Source: Leucobacter soli (lineage in GTDB: Bacteria; Actinomycetota; Actinomycetes; Actinomycetales; Microbacteriaceae). From it: a stretch of DNA of 53,903 nt. The notes beneath the pieces are model-generated. The model did no database searches, had not been told where the DNA came from, and saw only the letters and a program-made list of their open reading frames with translations. The position numbers were made by a program, and so were the translations under genes. The DNA is taken from positions 1 to 53,903 of the forward strand of contig NZ_CAJVAP010000020.1 of NCBI RefSeq assembly GCF_910593785.1. Reading direction: 5' to 3'. Shown one piece after another: positions 7,167 through 15,663 of the stretch (its first letter is position 1; the number at the start of each line of letters is the position of its first letter).

Positions 7167-9225
7167 GCGTCAATTCTCCCAAGCCCGGTTTTCCGGGCCA
7201 CCAGATGCGGTCGCCGACGAGTGCGAAGATCGCCGGCACGATCACCGTGCGCGCCACCAGTGTGTCGACGATCACGCCCACGCCCACGATCAGGCCGAGC
7301 TGTCCGAGGGTGACCAGCGGCAGCACGCCGAGCGCGGCGAACACGGCCGCGAGGACGATTCCGGCGCTCGTGATCACGCTGCCGGTATGGGCAACCGCTT
7401 CGACCATCCCCTCCCGCGTTCCATGGACCGCGGCTTCGGCGCGTGCGCGGTGCACGAGGAAGATCGTGTAGTCGATGCCGAGGGCGACGAGGAACAGGAA
7501 GGCGAGCAGCGGCACCTGCAGATCGAGCGCTTGCTGGCCGAACAGCGTTCGGCTCGACCACGCGCCGGCACCGATCGCGGCGACCGAGCTGGTGAGGTTC
7601 ACGGCCAACAGCAGCACCGGAGCGATCAGGGAGCGCAGCAGGATCAGGAGCACGAGGAAGCTCACTGCGAGCACGAGCGGTGCGATCAGCCACAGGTCTG
7701 CTCGGTTCCCGGCGCGCGCGTCGAGATCGGTGGCGACCGCACCGCCTACGACCGCATCCGCGCCCGGCACCTCGTGCACCGCGTCGCGCAGCTCGGAAAT
7801 CTGGGTGAGGCTCTCCTCGGTGCTCGGCACGTACTCGCTGGTCACCATGATCTTCGTGAGCGAATCATCGTCCGTGGCGCCGACCGGGTGGGCGCGGACT
7901 ACGCCCTCCACGTCGTTCGCCGCAGCGACCACGGCACCGGCCTCCGCGCTGTTCGCGACGATGAAGATCGGCTGCGCCTCACCGGGCGGGAAATGATCCG
8001 ACAGGACTTCCAGCCCCGTCGCGGACTCGGACTGCACCCGGAACTTCTCGATCTGGTCGAGCCCGACCGACGTCCCGAACAGGCCGGTGGCCATCACCGC
8101 GAGCAGCGCCACCCCGGCGAGGAGACTCGCAACCGGACGTCGCAGGACACCCGTCGCGATCCTCCTCCACGCGCCGCCCTGCCGTCCCGCCTCGCCCGGT
8201 CGGGGCACGAACGGCCAGAACACCTTCCGTCCGCACACCGCCAGCAACGGCGGCAGCAGGAACAGCGCCGCGGCGAGAGCGATCAGCAGCCCGATCGCCG
8301 AGGAGATCCCGAGCCCGTGCGTGCCGGGAATCACCGCGAGCACGAGCGTCAGCAAAGCGAGCACGACCGTGACGTTCGAGGCCAGGATCGCAGGAAGAGT
8401 CTTCCGCCACGCCGTGCCGAGCGCCTGCCGGTGGTCCTCCGTCGATTGGAGCTCTTCCCGGTACCGGGAGATCAGCAGAAGCGCGTAATTGGTGCCCGCG
8501 CCGAACACGAGCACACTGATGATGCCCGCATCGAACTGCAGATTCCACGCCGCCCCGGCTGCGGCGGTGAGGCGGCCCGCGAGCCCGTCCGCGAGCCCGA
8601 CGGCGACGAGCGGGATCAGCCACAGCACCGGCGACCGATAAGTGGCGATGAGGAGGATCGCGACGATCAGGATCGTCACCAGCAGCAGCGTGAAGTCAGC
8701 GCCCTCGAACGCGGCCGCCACATCCGCGCCGAACGCCGGCCCACCGGTCAGCAGCAAGGACATCCCCGCTGGTGTGCGGTCGGCGATATCCGTGCGCAGC
8801 TCCTTGATCACCGCGGCCGTGTCCGTGTTCGTCTCACCGACCTTGATCGGAGTGATCAGGACCGCAGCCTTCCCGTCCTCGCTGACCGTCGGTCCGTTCG
8901 AGTCGGCATCGGCGTGGGCATCGAGCACCGGAAGGAGATCGCCCAGGCTCTCGATCTCGCCCTTGGAGAGCTCTGCGCCGTCATCGCGGGACGCGACGAC
9001 GAGCACGGACTGACGATCCGCATCCGGGAACTTCGCCAGCAACTCGCTCGTGCGCGTGGACTCCGCATCCGCTGGCGCCTGATCGTTTCGTGCCGGAGCT
9101 TTCGCCGACCCGAACACGCCGAACAGGGCGACCATGATCAACAAGACGAGAGCGAGCGATACCCACGCCCCGCCGCGCGACGTCAGCCGGTCGGAGAAGG
9201 GGCTGCGAGTGCGAGAAACTGCCAT
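7132..9225 (-). CDS. MMPL family RND-like transporter
   Basis: About 697 residues with two repeats of one N-terminal membrane helix, a large extracellular loop and five clustered helices, the MMPL (MmpL/YdfJ-like) layout. The first helix is VSLALVLLIMVALFG; clusters lie around 190-340 and 520-670. The motif GTDYTIFLV-like LGIDYTIFLVHR is present in the second half, and its GAGTNYALLLISR counterpart in the first; these are the conserved proton-relay helices. Substrate may be a lipid or hydrophobic drug. First gene of an operon with the two-component system. The start at ATG 9225 (MAVSRTRS) fits the domain boundary; ATG at 9261 is an alternative. Confidence 0.88.
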   Translation of the reverse strand: MAVSRTRSPFSDRLTSRGGAWVSLALVLLIMVALFGVFGSAKAPARNDQAPADAESTRTSELLAKFPDADRQSVLVVASRDDGAELSKGEIESLGDLLPVLDAHADADSNGPTVSEDGKAAVLITPIKVGETNTDTAAVIKELRTDIADRTPAGMSLLLTGGPAFGADVAAAFEGADFTLLLVTILIVAILLIATYRSPVLWLIPLVAVGLADGLAGRLTAAAGAAWNLQFDAGIISVLVFGAGTNYALLLISRYREELQSTEDHRQALGTAWRKTLPAILASNVTVVLALLTLVLAVIPGTHGLGISSAIGLLIALAAALFLLPPLLAVCGRKVFWPFVPRPGEAGRQGGAWRRIATGVLRRPVASLLAGVALLAVMATGLFGTSVGLDQIEKFRVQSESATGLEVLSDHFPPGEAQPIFIVANSAEAGAVVAAANDVEGVVRAHPVGATDDDSLTKIMVTSEYVPSTEESLTQISELRDAVHEVPGADAVVGGAVATDLDARAGNRADLWLIAPLVLAVSFLVLLILLRSLIAPVLLLAVNLTSSVAAIGAGAWSSRTLFGQQALDLQVPLLAFLFLVALGIDYTIFLVHRARAEAAVHGTREGMVEAVAHTGSVITSAGIVLAAVFAALGVLPLVTLGQLGLIVGVGVIVDTLVARTVIVPAIFALVGDRIWWPGKPGLGELTHERRERATDAH

Positions 9226-9341
9226 GGCACCAACTTCACCAGGCAGCGCAGTCCTGAACATCGCAGAAGAGGATGAAACCAGGATCAGCAAAAAGGCTGA
9301 TGCGGGTTCCGGCGATCCGGACGCTGGGCGTAGTCCCATTT

Positions 9342-9373
9342 CTCGCCGGGGTGCGCGAGATCACTCGTGCACC
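9342..9373. repeat. right copy of the 32-bp direct repeat
   Basis: Exact 18-mer match (9356-9373) and 27/32 overall match to 4634-4665. It lies in the 299-bp gap between the MMPL and Fic genes; apart from this repeat and the Fic promoter I see no other structure or gene in that gap. Confidence 0.6.
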
Positions 9374-9490
9374 ATGAGCGGAAGGCTGTATGCCCTCGTG
9401 GTGCCTCATGATTCTCAGATGTCTACGAGGCCGGCCATGCCGCCTGCCGTCTGCGCCTCAGAGGAGTGATGCATTATGGCTCATTACCAA

Positions 9491-9518
9491 AGGTTATTTA
9501 CTTAACCTGAGGTATGAT
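9491..9518 (+). promoter_or_regulatory. Fic gene operator and leaderless promoter
   Basis: AGGTTA-TTTACT-TAACCT (9491-9508) is a perfect 6-bp inverted repeat in a markedly A/T-rich patch. Directly downstream, TATGAT (9513-9518) is 6 nt from the GTG at 9525. A protein bound to the palindrome would cover the spacer between -35 and -10, so a repressor site is likely. Confidence 0.6.
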
Positions 9519-9524
9519 GAAATC

Positions 9525-10757
9525 GTGGCACAGGCGAATGAGGGAACATCGAACCTAGCGCGCTCGATGGGGTGGCCGGCGACGGGATTCGAGCAGCGAC
9601 CGTGGCAGGGAAGCGATGGAGACGTGATCGTCTCGCGGCGTCAGCGGATGCTCGCTCGCGGCGACTATGCCGCCGCCGTACCACCGTTCATCGCAGATGC
9701 TGTGTTGCGTCTCGAGGCCGATGTGCTCGCCGTCGCTGACGATGCCGGTCGAGAACTCACACGCTTCGACACCGAGGTCGGCGTTATTGCGGCACCCTTC
9801 GCATCCATCCTGTTGAGAACGGAATCAGCTTCCAGTTCGGAGGTGGAGAACCTGACCTCGAGCGCCAAGCAGGTCGCGCTCGCGGAGCTCAATGCCGCAT
9901 CCTCCGGCAACGCCCGCATGGTCGTGGCGAATGTGCGCGCCATGAATGCTGCGCTTGATCTCGCCTTCGAGATCAACGAGGAGTCGATCATCTCGATGCA
10001 GAAGGCATTGCTGGGAGACAACGCCCCCGAGCACACCGGCCGTTTCCGCGACCAGCAGGTGTGGATCGGTGGCGGCAGTTTCTCTCCCCACTCGGCGTCG
10101 TTCGTGCCGCCGCACCACGACCGCGTGCCTGCACTCATGGCAGACCTCATCCAGTTCTGCAGCCGCACCGACCTCCCGGTGCTCGTGCACGTCGCGATCG
10201 CGCACGCCCAGTTCGAAACGATCCACCCGTTCCCGGACGGCAACGGTCGCACAGGCCGTGCGCTCATTCAGAGCATGCTCCGTTCCGGTGAGATCACCCG
10301 TAATGTCGCCGTCCCGGTCTCGGCCGGACTTCTCGGCAGCACCGAACGGTACTTCGACTCGCTCACCGCTTACCGCCGCGGTGACCCGGCCGCCATCATC
10401 GACGCGCTCTCCGACGCCGCCTTCCGTGCTGTCGGCAACGGGCGGCAATTGGTGAGCGACCTCCGAGCGATCTCCGATGGCTGGAGAGCCCGAGTCCCTG
10501 CACGGGCAGGATCTACCGCGTCGCGCCTCTGGGATCTGCTGCTGAAGCAGCCGGTTATCAACACCAAGACCGTTGCCGCCGAACTCGGCGTCTCGGAGAC
10601 CGCCGCGCAGGCCGCGATCGACTCGCTGGTCGAGCACGAAGTCTTGGAACAGACGAACGATTACCGACGCAACCGCATCTGGCATGCACCCGAGGTGCTC
10701 GCAGCCCTCGACAACTTCGGAGACCGAGCCCGCCGCGCCACGCCGTGGCCGGCGTGA
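9525..10757 (+). CDS. Fic domain protein (putative AMPylase) with C-terminal winged helix
   Basis: About 410 residues from GTG 9525. The N-terminal Fic_N-like part (to about 120) is followed by the Fic core with HPFPDGNGRTGR starting at H234, the full catalytic motif for nucleotide transfer to hydroxyl side chains. The C-terminal 80 residues (LWDLLLKQPVINTKTVAAELGVSETAAQAAIDSLVEHEVLEQ) form a winged helix, the usual arrangement for stand-alone Fic/DUF4172-like proteins that may bind their own promoter; the adjacent palindrome fits this. I saw no convincing (S/T)xxxE(G/N) inhibitory motif, but SxxxEG-like stretches near the N-terminus deserve structure-based checking. The start is chosen from the -10 box 6 nt upstream; the open frame extends further up to 9390 without support. 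Confidence 0.88.
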   Translation: MAQANEGTSNLARSMGWPATGFEQRPWQGSDGDVIVSRRQRMLARGDYAAAVPPFIADAVLRLEADVLAVADDAGRELTRFDTEVGVIAAPFASILLRTESASSSEVENLTSSAKQVALAELNAASSGNARMVVANVRAMNAALDLAFEINEESIISMQKALLGDNAPEHTGRFRDQQVWIGGGSFSPHSASFVPPHHDRVPALMADLIQFCSRTDLPVLVHVAIAHAQFETIHPFPDGNGRTGRALIQSMLRSGEITRNVAVPVSAGLLGSTERYFDSLTAYRRGDPAAIIDALSDAAFRAVGNGRQLVSDLRAISDGWRARVPARAGSTASRLWDLLLKQPVINTKTVAAELGVSETAAQAAIDSLVEHEVLEQTNDYRRNRIWHAPEVLAALDNFGDRARRATPWPA

Positions 10758-10778
10758 TGCTGCGCAGGATCACGCCGG
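10749..10778. terminator. bidirectional hairpin between convergent genes
   Basis: CCGGCGTGAT (10749-10758) pairs perfectly with ATCACGCCGG (10769-10778) around a 10-nt loop. It overlaps the Fic stop codon and lies just before the end of the convergent monooxygenase gene. No T tract is present on either side. Confidence 0.55.
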
Positions 10779-10793
10779 GCGGCACTGAGCGGC

Positions 10794-12236
10794 CTATGCG
10801 AAGGTGAAGGCCGCTTCGCGGATGCTGTCGTCGATCGTCGAGAGCGGTCCGCCGACCCGGTAGAGGGATCCGCGGTGGTTCGCTGGCAGCCGATCGCCGG
10901 CGCCGAAGAGCTTGTTGCGCAGCGTGCCGGGCGCGTACTCGGTGTGGTAGACACCGCGCCGCTGCAGCTCGGGCACGACGAACTCGACCACGTCCTCGAA
11001 GGTGCCGGGCGTGACCGCGTAGGCGAGGTTGAAGCCGTCGACGCCGGTCTCGGCGACGATGCGCTGCATCTGATCGGCGATGGTGGACCCCGAGCCGACG
11101 ATGGTCGCGCCGAGGCCGGCGATGCCGTTCCACTCGACCATGTCGCGAACCGTCCACGCGCGCCCCTCGGGGTTGTCGGCCTGGAAGGCGGCGACCGTCG
11201 ACTGGATCGCGTTGCTCTCGACGTTGCCGAGCGGCTCGTCGAGCTCGTACTTCGACAGGTCGACGCCCATCCAGCCCGAGAGGAACGTGAGCGCACCCTC
11301 CGGGCTCACGTACTGCAGGTAGTCGCGGTGCTTGGCCTCGGCCAGCGCATCGGTCTCGTCGGTGATGACGGTGAGCAGCAGGTAGATCTTCGCCGCGTCG
11401 GGGGAGCGGCCGGCCTCGACGAGCGCGCGGCGGATCGCGTGGACGCTCTGCTTCGCCACGGCGTTGGTGGGCGAGGCGATGAAGATCGCCTCGGCGTGCC
11501 GCGCCGCGAACTGGATGCCTCGCGGCGAGGCGCCCGCCTGGAACAGCAGCGGCGTGCGCTGCAGCGATGGCTCGGAGAGGTGGATGCCCGGCACCTTGAA
11601 GTGCGTGCCGTGGTGCCCGATGTGGTGCACCTTCTCGGGTTCGGTGAAGACGCCGCGCTCGCGATCCCGCACCACCGCGTCATCCTCCCACGAGCCCTCG
11701 AGCAGCTTGTAGATGACCTCGAGGTACTCGTCTGCGTGGTCATAGCGCTGGTCGTGCTCGAGCTGGTCGTCCTGCCCCAGATTGCGGGCGGCCGACGGCA
11801 GGTAGCCGGTCACGATGTTCCAGCCGACGCGCCCCTTGGTGAGGTGGTCGAGCGTCGAGAGTCGCCGGGCGAAGGGCATCGGGTGTTCGAAGGCCGTGCC
11901 CGCGGTGATGCCGAAGCCCACGTTCTCGGTGGCGGCGGCCATGATCGCCGCCAGCTGCACCGGGTCGTTGACGGGCACCTGGGCGCCGTTGCGGATCGCC
12001 GCGAGGTCATTCGCGCCGAACACGTCGTAGGTGCCGAGCACGTCGGCGACGAAGATGCTGTCGAAGAGGCCGCGCTCGGCGATGCGGGCGAGCGTCTGCC
12101 AGTACTCGATGTCTTTGTAGCGCCACGACTGATCGGAGGGGTGCCGCCAGAGGCCCGAGCTCTAGTGGGCGACGCAGTTCATGTCGAACGCGTTGAGTCT
12201 GATCTGCTGACGCGCTGCCGACGATGATGCTGACAT
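10794..12236 (-). pseudogene. NtaA/DmoA-family FMN-dependent monooxygenase, nonsense-interrupted
   Basis: From ATG 12236 the frame encodes a complete 480-residue luciferase-like monooxygenase of the NtaA/SnaA/DmoA group, except that codon 25 is TAG (12164-12162), within AFDMNCVAH-stop-SSGLWRHP. Relatives usually have a Gln there, so one C-to-T change (CAG to TAG) explains it. Everything downstream is intact: LGTYDVFGAND, the GRVGWNIVTGYLPSAARNLG segment, YLEVIYKLLEGSW and LFQAGASPRG. Re-initiation at GTG 12041 would omit the first beta strand and helix. The family oxidises sulfonates, dimethyl sulfide or aminocarboxylates using FMNH2 supplied by a reductase; none is encoded here. AGAAGG lies about 7 nt before the original ATG. 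The nearby sulfur genes suggest a sulfur-scavenging role before inactivation. Confidence 0.85.
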
Positions 12237-12436
12237 GATGTGACCCTTCTGAGGCGATCGTTCGCACCGCGGCTGCGGCGGAGCGATGCTCAGAAACTAC
12301 CTAAAATCGCGTGGCGGGTCATGCTCGACGAGGCATTGTTGCGCGATGTGACGCCGTGCGCCAGCGGCCAAGTGCGCGGGCACGGCCGTCTTGAGGATCG
12401 CGCACAATCGCCCGGCGCGCGGATCCCGATCCGGCC

Positions 12437-12838
12437 TCAGCTCTCGGGCTCGAAGTTCAGCGAGAGCGAGTTCATGCAGTAGCGGTTGCCGGTGGGGGTG
12501 CCGAAGCCGTCGGGGAAGACGTGGCCCAGATGCCCACCGCAGCGTGCGCAACGGACCTCGGTGCGCACCATGCCGTGCGAATCGTCCTCGAGGAGCTCCA
12601 CCGCGTCCTCGCGCACCGACTCGTAGAAGCTGGGCCAGCCGCAGTTCGAGTCGAACTTGGTGCCGCTGACGAAGAGCTCGTTGCCGCAGCCGGCGCAGGT
12701 GTAGAGACCTGACCGCTCCTCGTCCAGGAGCTCACCGGTCCAGGCGCGCTCCGTCGCGGCCTGGCGCAGCACCGCGTACTGCTCATCGCCGAGCTCTGCG
12801 CGCCATTCGTCTTCGGACTTCTCGACCTCGTATGCCAT
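12437..12838 (-). CDS. msrB: peptide-methionine (R)-S-oxide reductase MsrB
   Basis: 133 residues, the normal single-domain MsrB length. It reduces methionine-R-sulfoxide in proteins using thioredoxin. Two zinc-binding CxxC pairs are visible (CAGC near 48 and CARC near 97), as are the signature GWPSFYE and the catalytic Cys in NRYCMNSLSLNF near 120. A TAGAAT box (12845-12850, reverse strand) stands 6 nt before the ATG, predicting a leaderless transcript. The 200 bp between this gene and the monooxygenase start contain no gene I can support. Confidence 0.96.
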   Translation of the reverse strand: MAYEVEKSEDEWRAELGDEQYAVLRQAATERAWTGELLDEERSGLYTCAGCGNELFVSGTKFDSNCGWPSFYESVREDAVELLEDDSHGMVRTEVRCARCGGHLGHVFPDGFGTPTGNRYCMNSLSLNFEPES

Positions 12839-12844
12839 GGTTCG

Positions 12845-12850
12845 ATTCTA
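12845..12850 (-). promoter_or_regulatory. msrB -10 box
   Basis: TAGAAT on the reverse strand, 6 nt upstream of the ATG at 12838; the gene is probably leaderless. Confidence 0.5.
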
Positions 12851-12933
12851 CGCCTCGTCTCCGACATGGCCCGATCGAGTCGACTTCATGACGCCGGGTA
12901 ACGGCCGGGGCCACGCGTCGCGTCGAGTCCGCC

Positions 12934-12939
12934 TAGGCT
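12934..12939 (+). promoter_or_regulatory. -10 box of the ComB-like gene
   Basis: TAGGCT, 6 nt before the ATG at 12946; same leaderless layout as msrB, which is divergent from it across about 107 bp. Confidence 0.5.
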
Positions 12940-12945
12940 GACGGC

Positions 12946-13539
12946 ATGACCGATTCACGCTCGCAGCAGACGTATCAGGTGCGCCTCGGATGGGGGGCGG
13001 ACGGGCTCGAGCGGCTTGCGACCTCGGGCATCGTCGTGGTCGTCGATGCGGTCGCAGGCCCTGACGCGGTTGCCGGAGCCGATGCGGTTGCCGGCGCCAC
13101 CGGGGTCGACGGGGGCGGATCCTCGGCCGCGGAACGGCTCGCAGCGCGCGCCGCCGCGCTGCAGCACGGCCCGACCGTGTACCTCGGTTCCCTGCGCAAC
13201 GCGACCGCCACGGCTCGGGCGGTCTACGAGGAGCAGATCGCCCGGGGCGGGCGCACGTCGATCAACCTGGTGCTCGTCGGCGACGGGGGCGGCTTCGCCG
13301 TCGAGGACTACCTGGCGGCCGGCGCCATCGCCGATGCGCTGACGACGCTCGGGATCGACCACTCGGCGCCCGACGTCGCCGTTGCGGCCGAGGGCTTCCG
13401 CCCGTTGAAGCGCGCGGTCAAGCACCTCTTCGCGGCGAGCGCCGCCGGTCAGGAGCTCAAGGCCGCCGGCCACGGCCACGCGGCGAAGGCTGCCGCCGAG
13501 CTCGATGCCGACGGCGAGGCGATCCGCTTCGGCGCCTGA
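12946..13539 (+). CDS. 2-phosphosulfolactate phosphatase-like (ComB family) protein
   Basis: 197 residues. The order of strands and the segments TVYLGSLRNATATARAV, LVLVGDGGGFAVEDYLAAGAI and GFRPLKRAVKHLFAAS are those of the ComB family, which dephosphorylates 2-phosphosulfolactate in coenzyme M or sulfolactate metabolism; most actinobacterial members have no known substrate. The segment following VVVVDAV, normally the first active-site loop, is here replaced by three tandem 6-residue copies of DAVAG(P/A) (DNA 13045-13098) and a Gly/Ser patch, so catalysis may be lost or altered. Convergent with the CoA-binding gene. Confidence 0.7.
   Translation: MTDSRSQQTYQVRLGWGADGLERLATSGIVVVVDAVAGPDAVAGADAVAGATGVDGGGSSAAERLAARAAALQHGPTVYLGSLRNATATARAVYEEQIARGGRTSINLVLVGDGGGFAVEDYLAAGAIADALTTLGIDHSAPDVAVAAEGFRPLKRAVKHLFAASAAGQELKAAGHGHAAKAAAELDADGEAIRFGA
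13045..13098 (+). repeat. three tandem 18-bp units
   Basis: Units at 13045-13062, 13063-13080 and 13081-13098 differ at only a few positions and encode DAVAGP, DAVAGA and DAVAGA. They form an in-frame amplification inside the ComB-like gene. Confidence 0.8.
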
Positions 13540-13631
13540 GACCGGAGCGCCCGGCGCCCAGGCATCCCCGCGCCGCGACCCGCGCGCGGCGGAGCTCTGG
13601 GCCCGCCGGATGGCGTCCGGCCGTCCGGCCC

Positions 13632-13702
13632 CGCAGTTCGGGAGGATCTCGCAGTTCGGGAGGATCCGTTCGGCGCGATCGGTCAGCCCCAACTGCGAGA
13701 TC
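13632..13702. repeat. direct repeats and hairpin between convergent genes
   Basis: cgcagttcgggaggatc occurs at 13632-13648 and 13650-13666 (18-bp period). gatctcgcagtt (13645-13656) pairs perfectly with aactgcgagatc (13691-13702) across a 34-nt loop, and a third cggaactg lies at 13706-13713. Probably a bidirectional terminator or a REP-like element; the 211-bp gap holds no gene. Confidence 0.65.
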
Positions 13703-13750
13703 AGCCGGAACTGCCGGATTCCGCCGCCCCGCCGGCCGGAGGCGGAAGCC

Positions 13751-14332
13751 CTACTTCGAGACGACCTGGCGCTTCGACGAGATCACGCCCGTGTCGAAGC
13801 CGGCGAGGTGCAGCCCGCCGTGGAAGCGGGCGTGCTCGATCTTCACGCAGCGGTCCATGACCACGTCAAGGCCGGCCGCTTCGGCGATCGCGGCCGCCTC
13901 CTCGTTCCAGGATCCGAGCTGCAGCCACAGCGTCTTCGCGCCGATCGCGACGGCCTCGCGGGCGACCTCGGGCAGGTCGTCGTGCTTGCGGAACACGTCG
14001 ACGATGTCGGGCACGACCGGCAGGTCGGCGAGCGAGGCGTAGACCTTGCGGCCCAGGATCTCGTCGGCGCGCGGGTTCACGAAGTACACGTCGTACGGCG
14101 AGCTCGCCAGCAGGTAGGTGGCGACGAAGTAGCTCGCGCGCGCCGGGTTGTTCGACGCGCCGACGATCGCGATCGACTTCGCGCGGCGCAGGATCCCGAG
14201 GCGCGCCGGGGCGCTCGGCCCCTGCCAGGTGCGGGCCGCGGGTGCGGCGGGCGAGGGCGCGGCGGCGGGCGAGTCCGGTGCGGAAGACGCGGATCCGGCG
14301 GCCGAGCCGCCGCGGGGATCGATGTCGCTCAT
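13751..14332 (-). CDS. CoA-binding (Rossmann) domain protein
   Basis: 193 residues. After an Ala/Ser/Pro-rich, probably disordered N-terminus (1-45) comes a CoA_binding domain: IAIVGASNNPARASYFVATYLL, YDVYFVNPRADEILGRKVYASLADLP, LWLQLGSWNEEAAAIAEAAGLDVVMDRCVKIEH. This matches small YccU/YneT-like proteins of unknown role. The ATG overlaps the end of the metY-like gene by 4 nt, so it is the last gene of the six-gene sulfonate/acs/metY operon. Confidence 0.9.
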   Translation of the reverse strand: MSDIDPRGGSAAGSASSAPDSPAAAPSPAAPAARTWQGPSAPARLGILRRAKSIAIVGASNNPARASYFVATYLLASSPYDVYFVNPRADEILGRKVYASLADLPVVPDIVDVFRKHDDLPEVAREAVAIGAKTLWLQLGSWNEEAAAIAEAAGLDVVMDRCVKIEHARFHGGLHLAGFDTGVISSKRQVVSK

Positions 14333-15663
14333 CGGGTTGCTCCTGTCGCGAGGGTGAGGGCCTGATCCAGGTCCCACAGGATGTCTTCGGGATCCTCGAT
14401 GCCGACCGAGATGCGGATCAGGTCGGCGGGCACGCCGGCGGCTTCGAGCTGCTCGGCGGTCAGCTGCTGGTGCGTCGTGGACCCGGGGTGGATCACGAGC
14501 GTGCGGGCGTCGCCGATGTTCGCGAGGTGGCTCGCGAGCTGCAGCGAGTCGATGAACTTCTCGCCGGTCTCGAGCGCGGCCTGCCGGCGCTCCTCCTCGT
14601 CGGCGAACTCGCTGGAGGGGCGCACGCCGAAGGCGAACACGGATCCCGGGCCGAGCGGCAGGTACTTCTGCGCGCGCTCGCGGTGCGGGTGGCCCTCGAG
14701 GCCGGCCCAGGTGACGAACGAGATGCGCGGGTCGTCGGCCAGCCATTCGGCGACGATGCGCGCGTTGGCGACGTGCGCGTCGATGCGCTGGGGCAGGGTC
14801 TCGACGCCCTGCAGCAGGTTGAAGGCGGACTGGGGGCTGAGCGCGGGCCCGATGTCGCGCAGCTGCTCGCTGCGGAGCTTGGTGAGGAAGCCGTACTCGC
14901 CGAAGTTGTCCCACCAGCGGATCCCGCCGTAGGAGTCGACGGGTTCGGTCATGGTGGGGAACTTGCCGTTGCCCCAGTCGAAGGTTCCGGCCTCGACCAC
15001 GACGCCGCCGAGGGTGGTGCCGTGGCCGCCGAGGAACTTGGTGACCGAGTGGATGACGATGTCGGCGCCGTGCTCGATCGGGCGCACCAGGTAGGGGGTC
15101 GCGAGGGTCGAGTCGACGATCAGCGGGATCCCTGCCTCGTGCGCCACCTTCGAGAGGCCCTCGAGATCGGCGATCTCGCCGCCGGGGTTGCCGATGACCT
15201 CGACGTAGAGCGCCTTCGTGTTCGCGCGGATCTCGGTGCGGAACGCTTCGGGGTCGGAGCTCGCGACGAAGGTCGTGTCGACGCCGAAGCGGCGCAGCGT
15301 GACGTCGAGCTGGGTCACGGTGCCGCCGTAGAGCTGGGCGGAGGCGACGATGTGGTCGCCGGCGCCGACGAGCGCGGCGAAGGTGATGAACTCGGCCGAC
15401 ATGCCGCTGGCGGTCGCGACCGCGCCGATGCCGCCCTCGAGGGAGGCGATCCGCTCCTCGAGCGCCGCGACGGTCGGGTTGCCGATGCGCGAGTAGATGT
15501 TGCCGTACTTCTGCAGCGCGAACAAGGTCGCGGCGTCCTTCGCGTTGTCGAACACGAACGACGTGGTCTGGTAGATCGGCACGGCGCGCGCGCCGGTGGT
15601 CGCGTCGGGGGTGCCTCCCGCGTGGAGGGCTCGGGTGCGGAACCCGAACTGGTGCTCGCTCAT
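14329..15663 (-). CDS. metY: O-acetylhomoserine aminocarboxypropyltransferase (sulfhydrylase)
   Basis: 444 residues of the Cys/Met-metabolism PLP enzyme family. It makes homocysteine from O-acetylhomoserine and sulfide. Visible are the N-terminal substrate motif [31 protein letters not shown], the cofactor ring contact SGMSAEF, the D in [12 protein letters not shown], and PLP lysine in [11 protein letters not shown]. The length and the 60-residue insertion relative to MetB fit MetY. The ATG overlaps the acs stop by 4 nt. Being downstream of a sulfonate transporter, it can assimilate the sulfide released from organosulfur uptake. Confidence 0.9.
   Translation of the reverse strand: MSEHQFGFRTRALHAGGTPDATTGARAVPIYQTTSFVFDNAKDAATLFALQKYGNIYSRIGNPTVAALEERIASLEGGIGAVATASGMSAEFITFAALVGAGDHIVASAQLYGGTVTQLDVTLRRFGVDTTFVASSDPEAFRTEIRANTKALYVEVIGNPGGEIADLEGLSKVAHEAGIPLIVDSTLATPYLVRPIEHGADIVIHSVTKFLGGHGTTLGGVVVEAGTFDWGNGKFPTMTEPVDSYGGIRWWDNFGEYGFLTKLRSEQLRDIGPALSPQSAFNLLQGVETLPQRIDAHVANARIVAEWLADDPRISFVTWAGLEGHPHRERAQKYLPLGPGSVFAFGVRPSSEFADEEERRQAALETGEKFIDSLQLASHLANIGDARTLVIHPGSTTHQQLTAEQLEAAGVPADLIRISVGIEDPEDILWDLDQALTLATGATR

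Noticed and set aside
6760..9276. 838-residue plus-strand open frame
   Set aside because: It lies antisense to the MMPL and kinase genes, is very rich in Arg, His, Gln and Asp, and has no domain; a typical high-GC shadow.
1423..13666. CRISPR array from the short repeats
   Set aside because: Repeats are only two copies each, of different sequence and inside or between ordinary genes; there are no spacers of uniform length and no cas genes.
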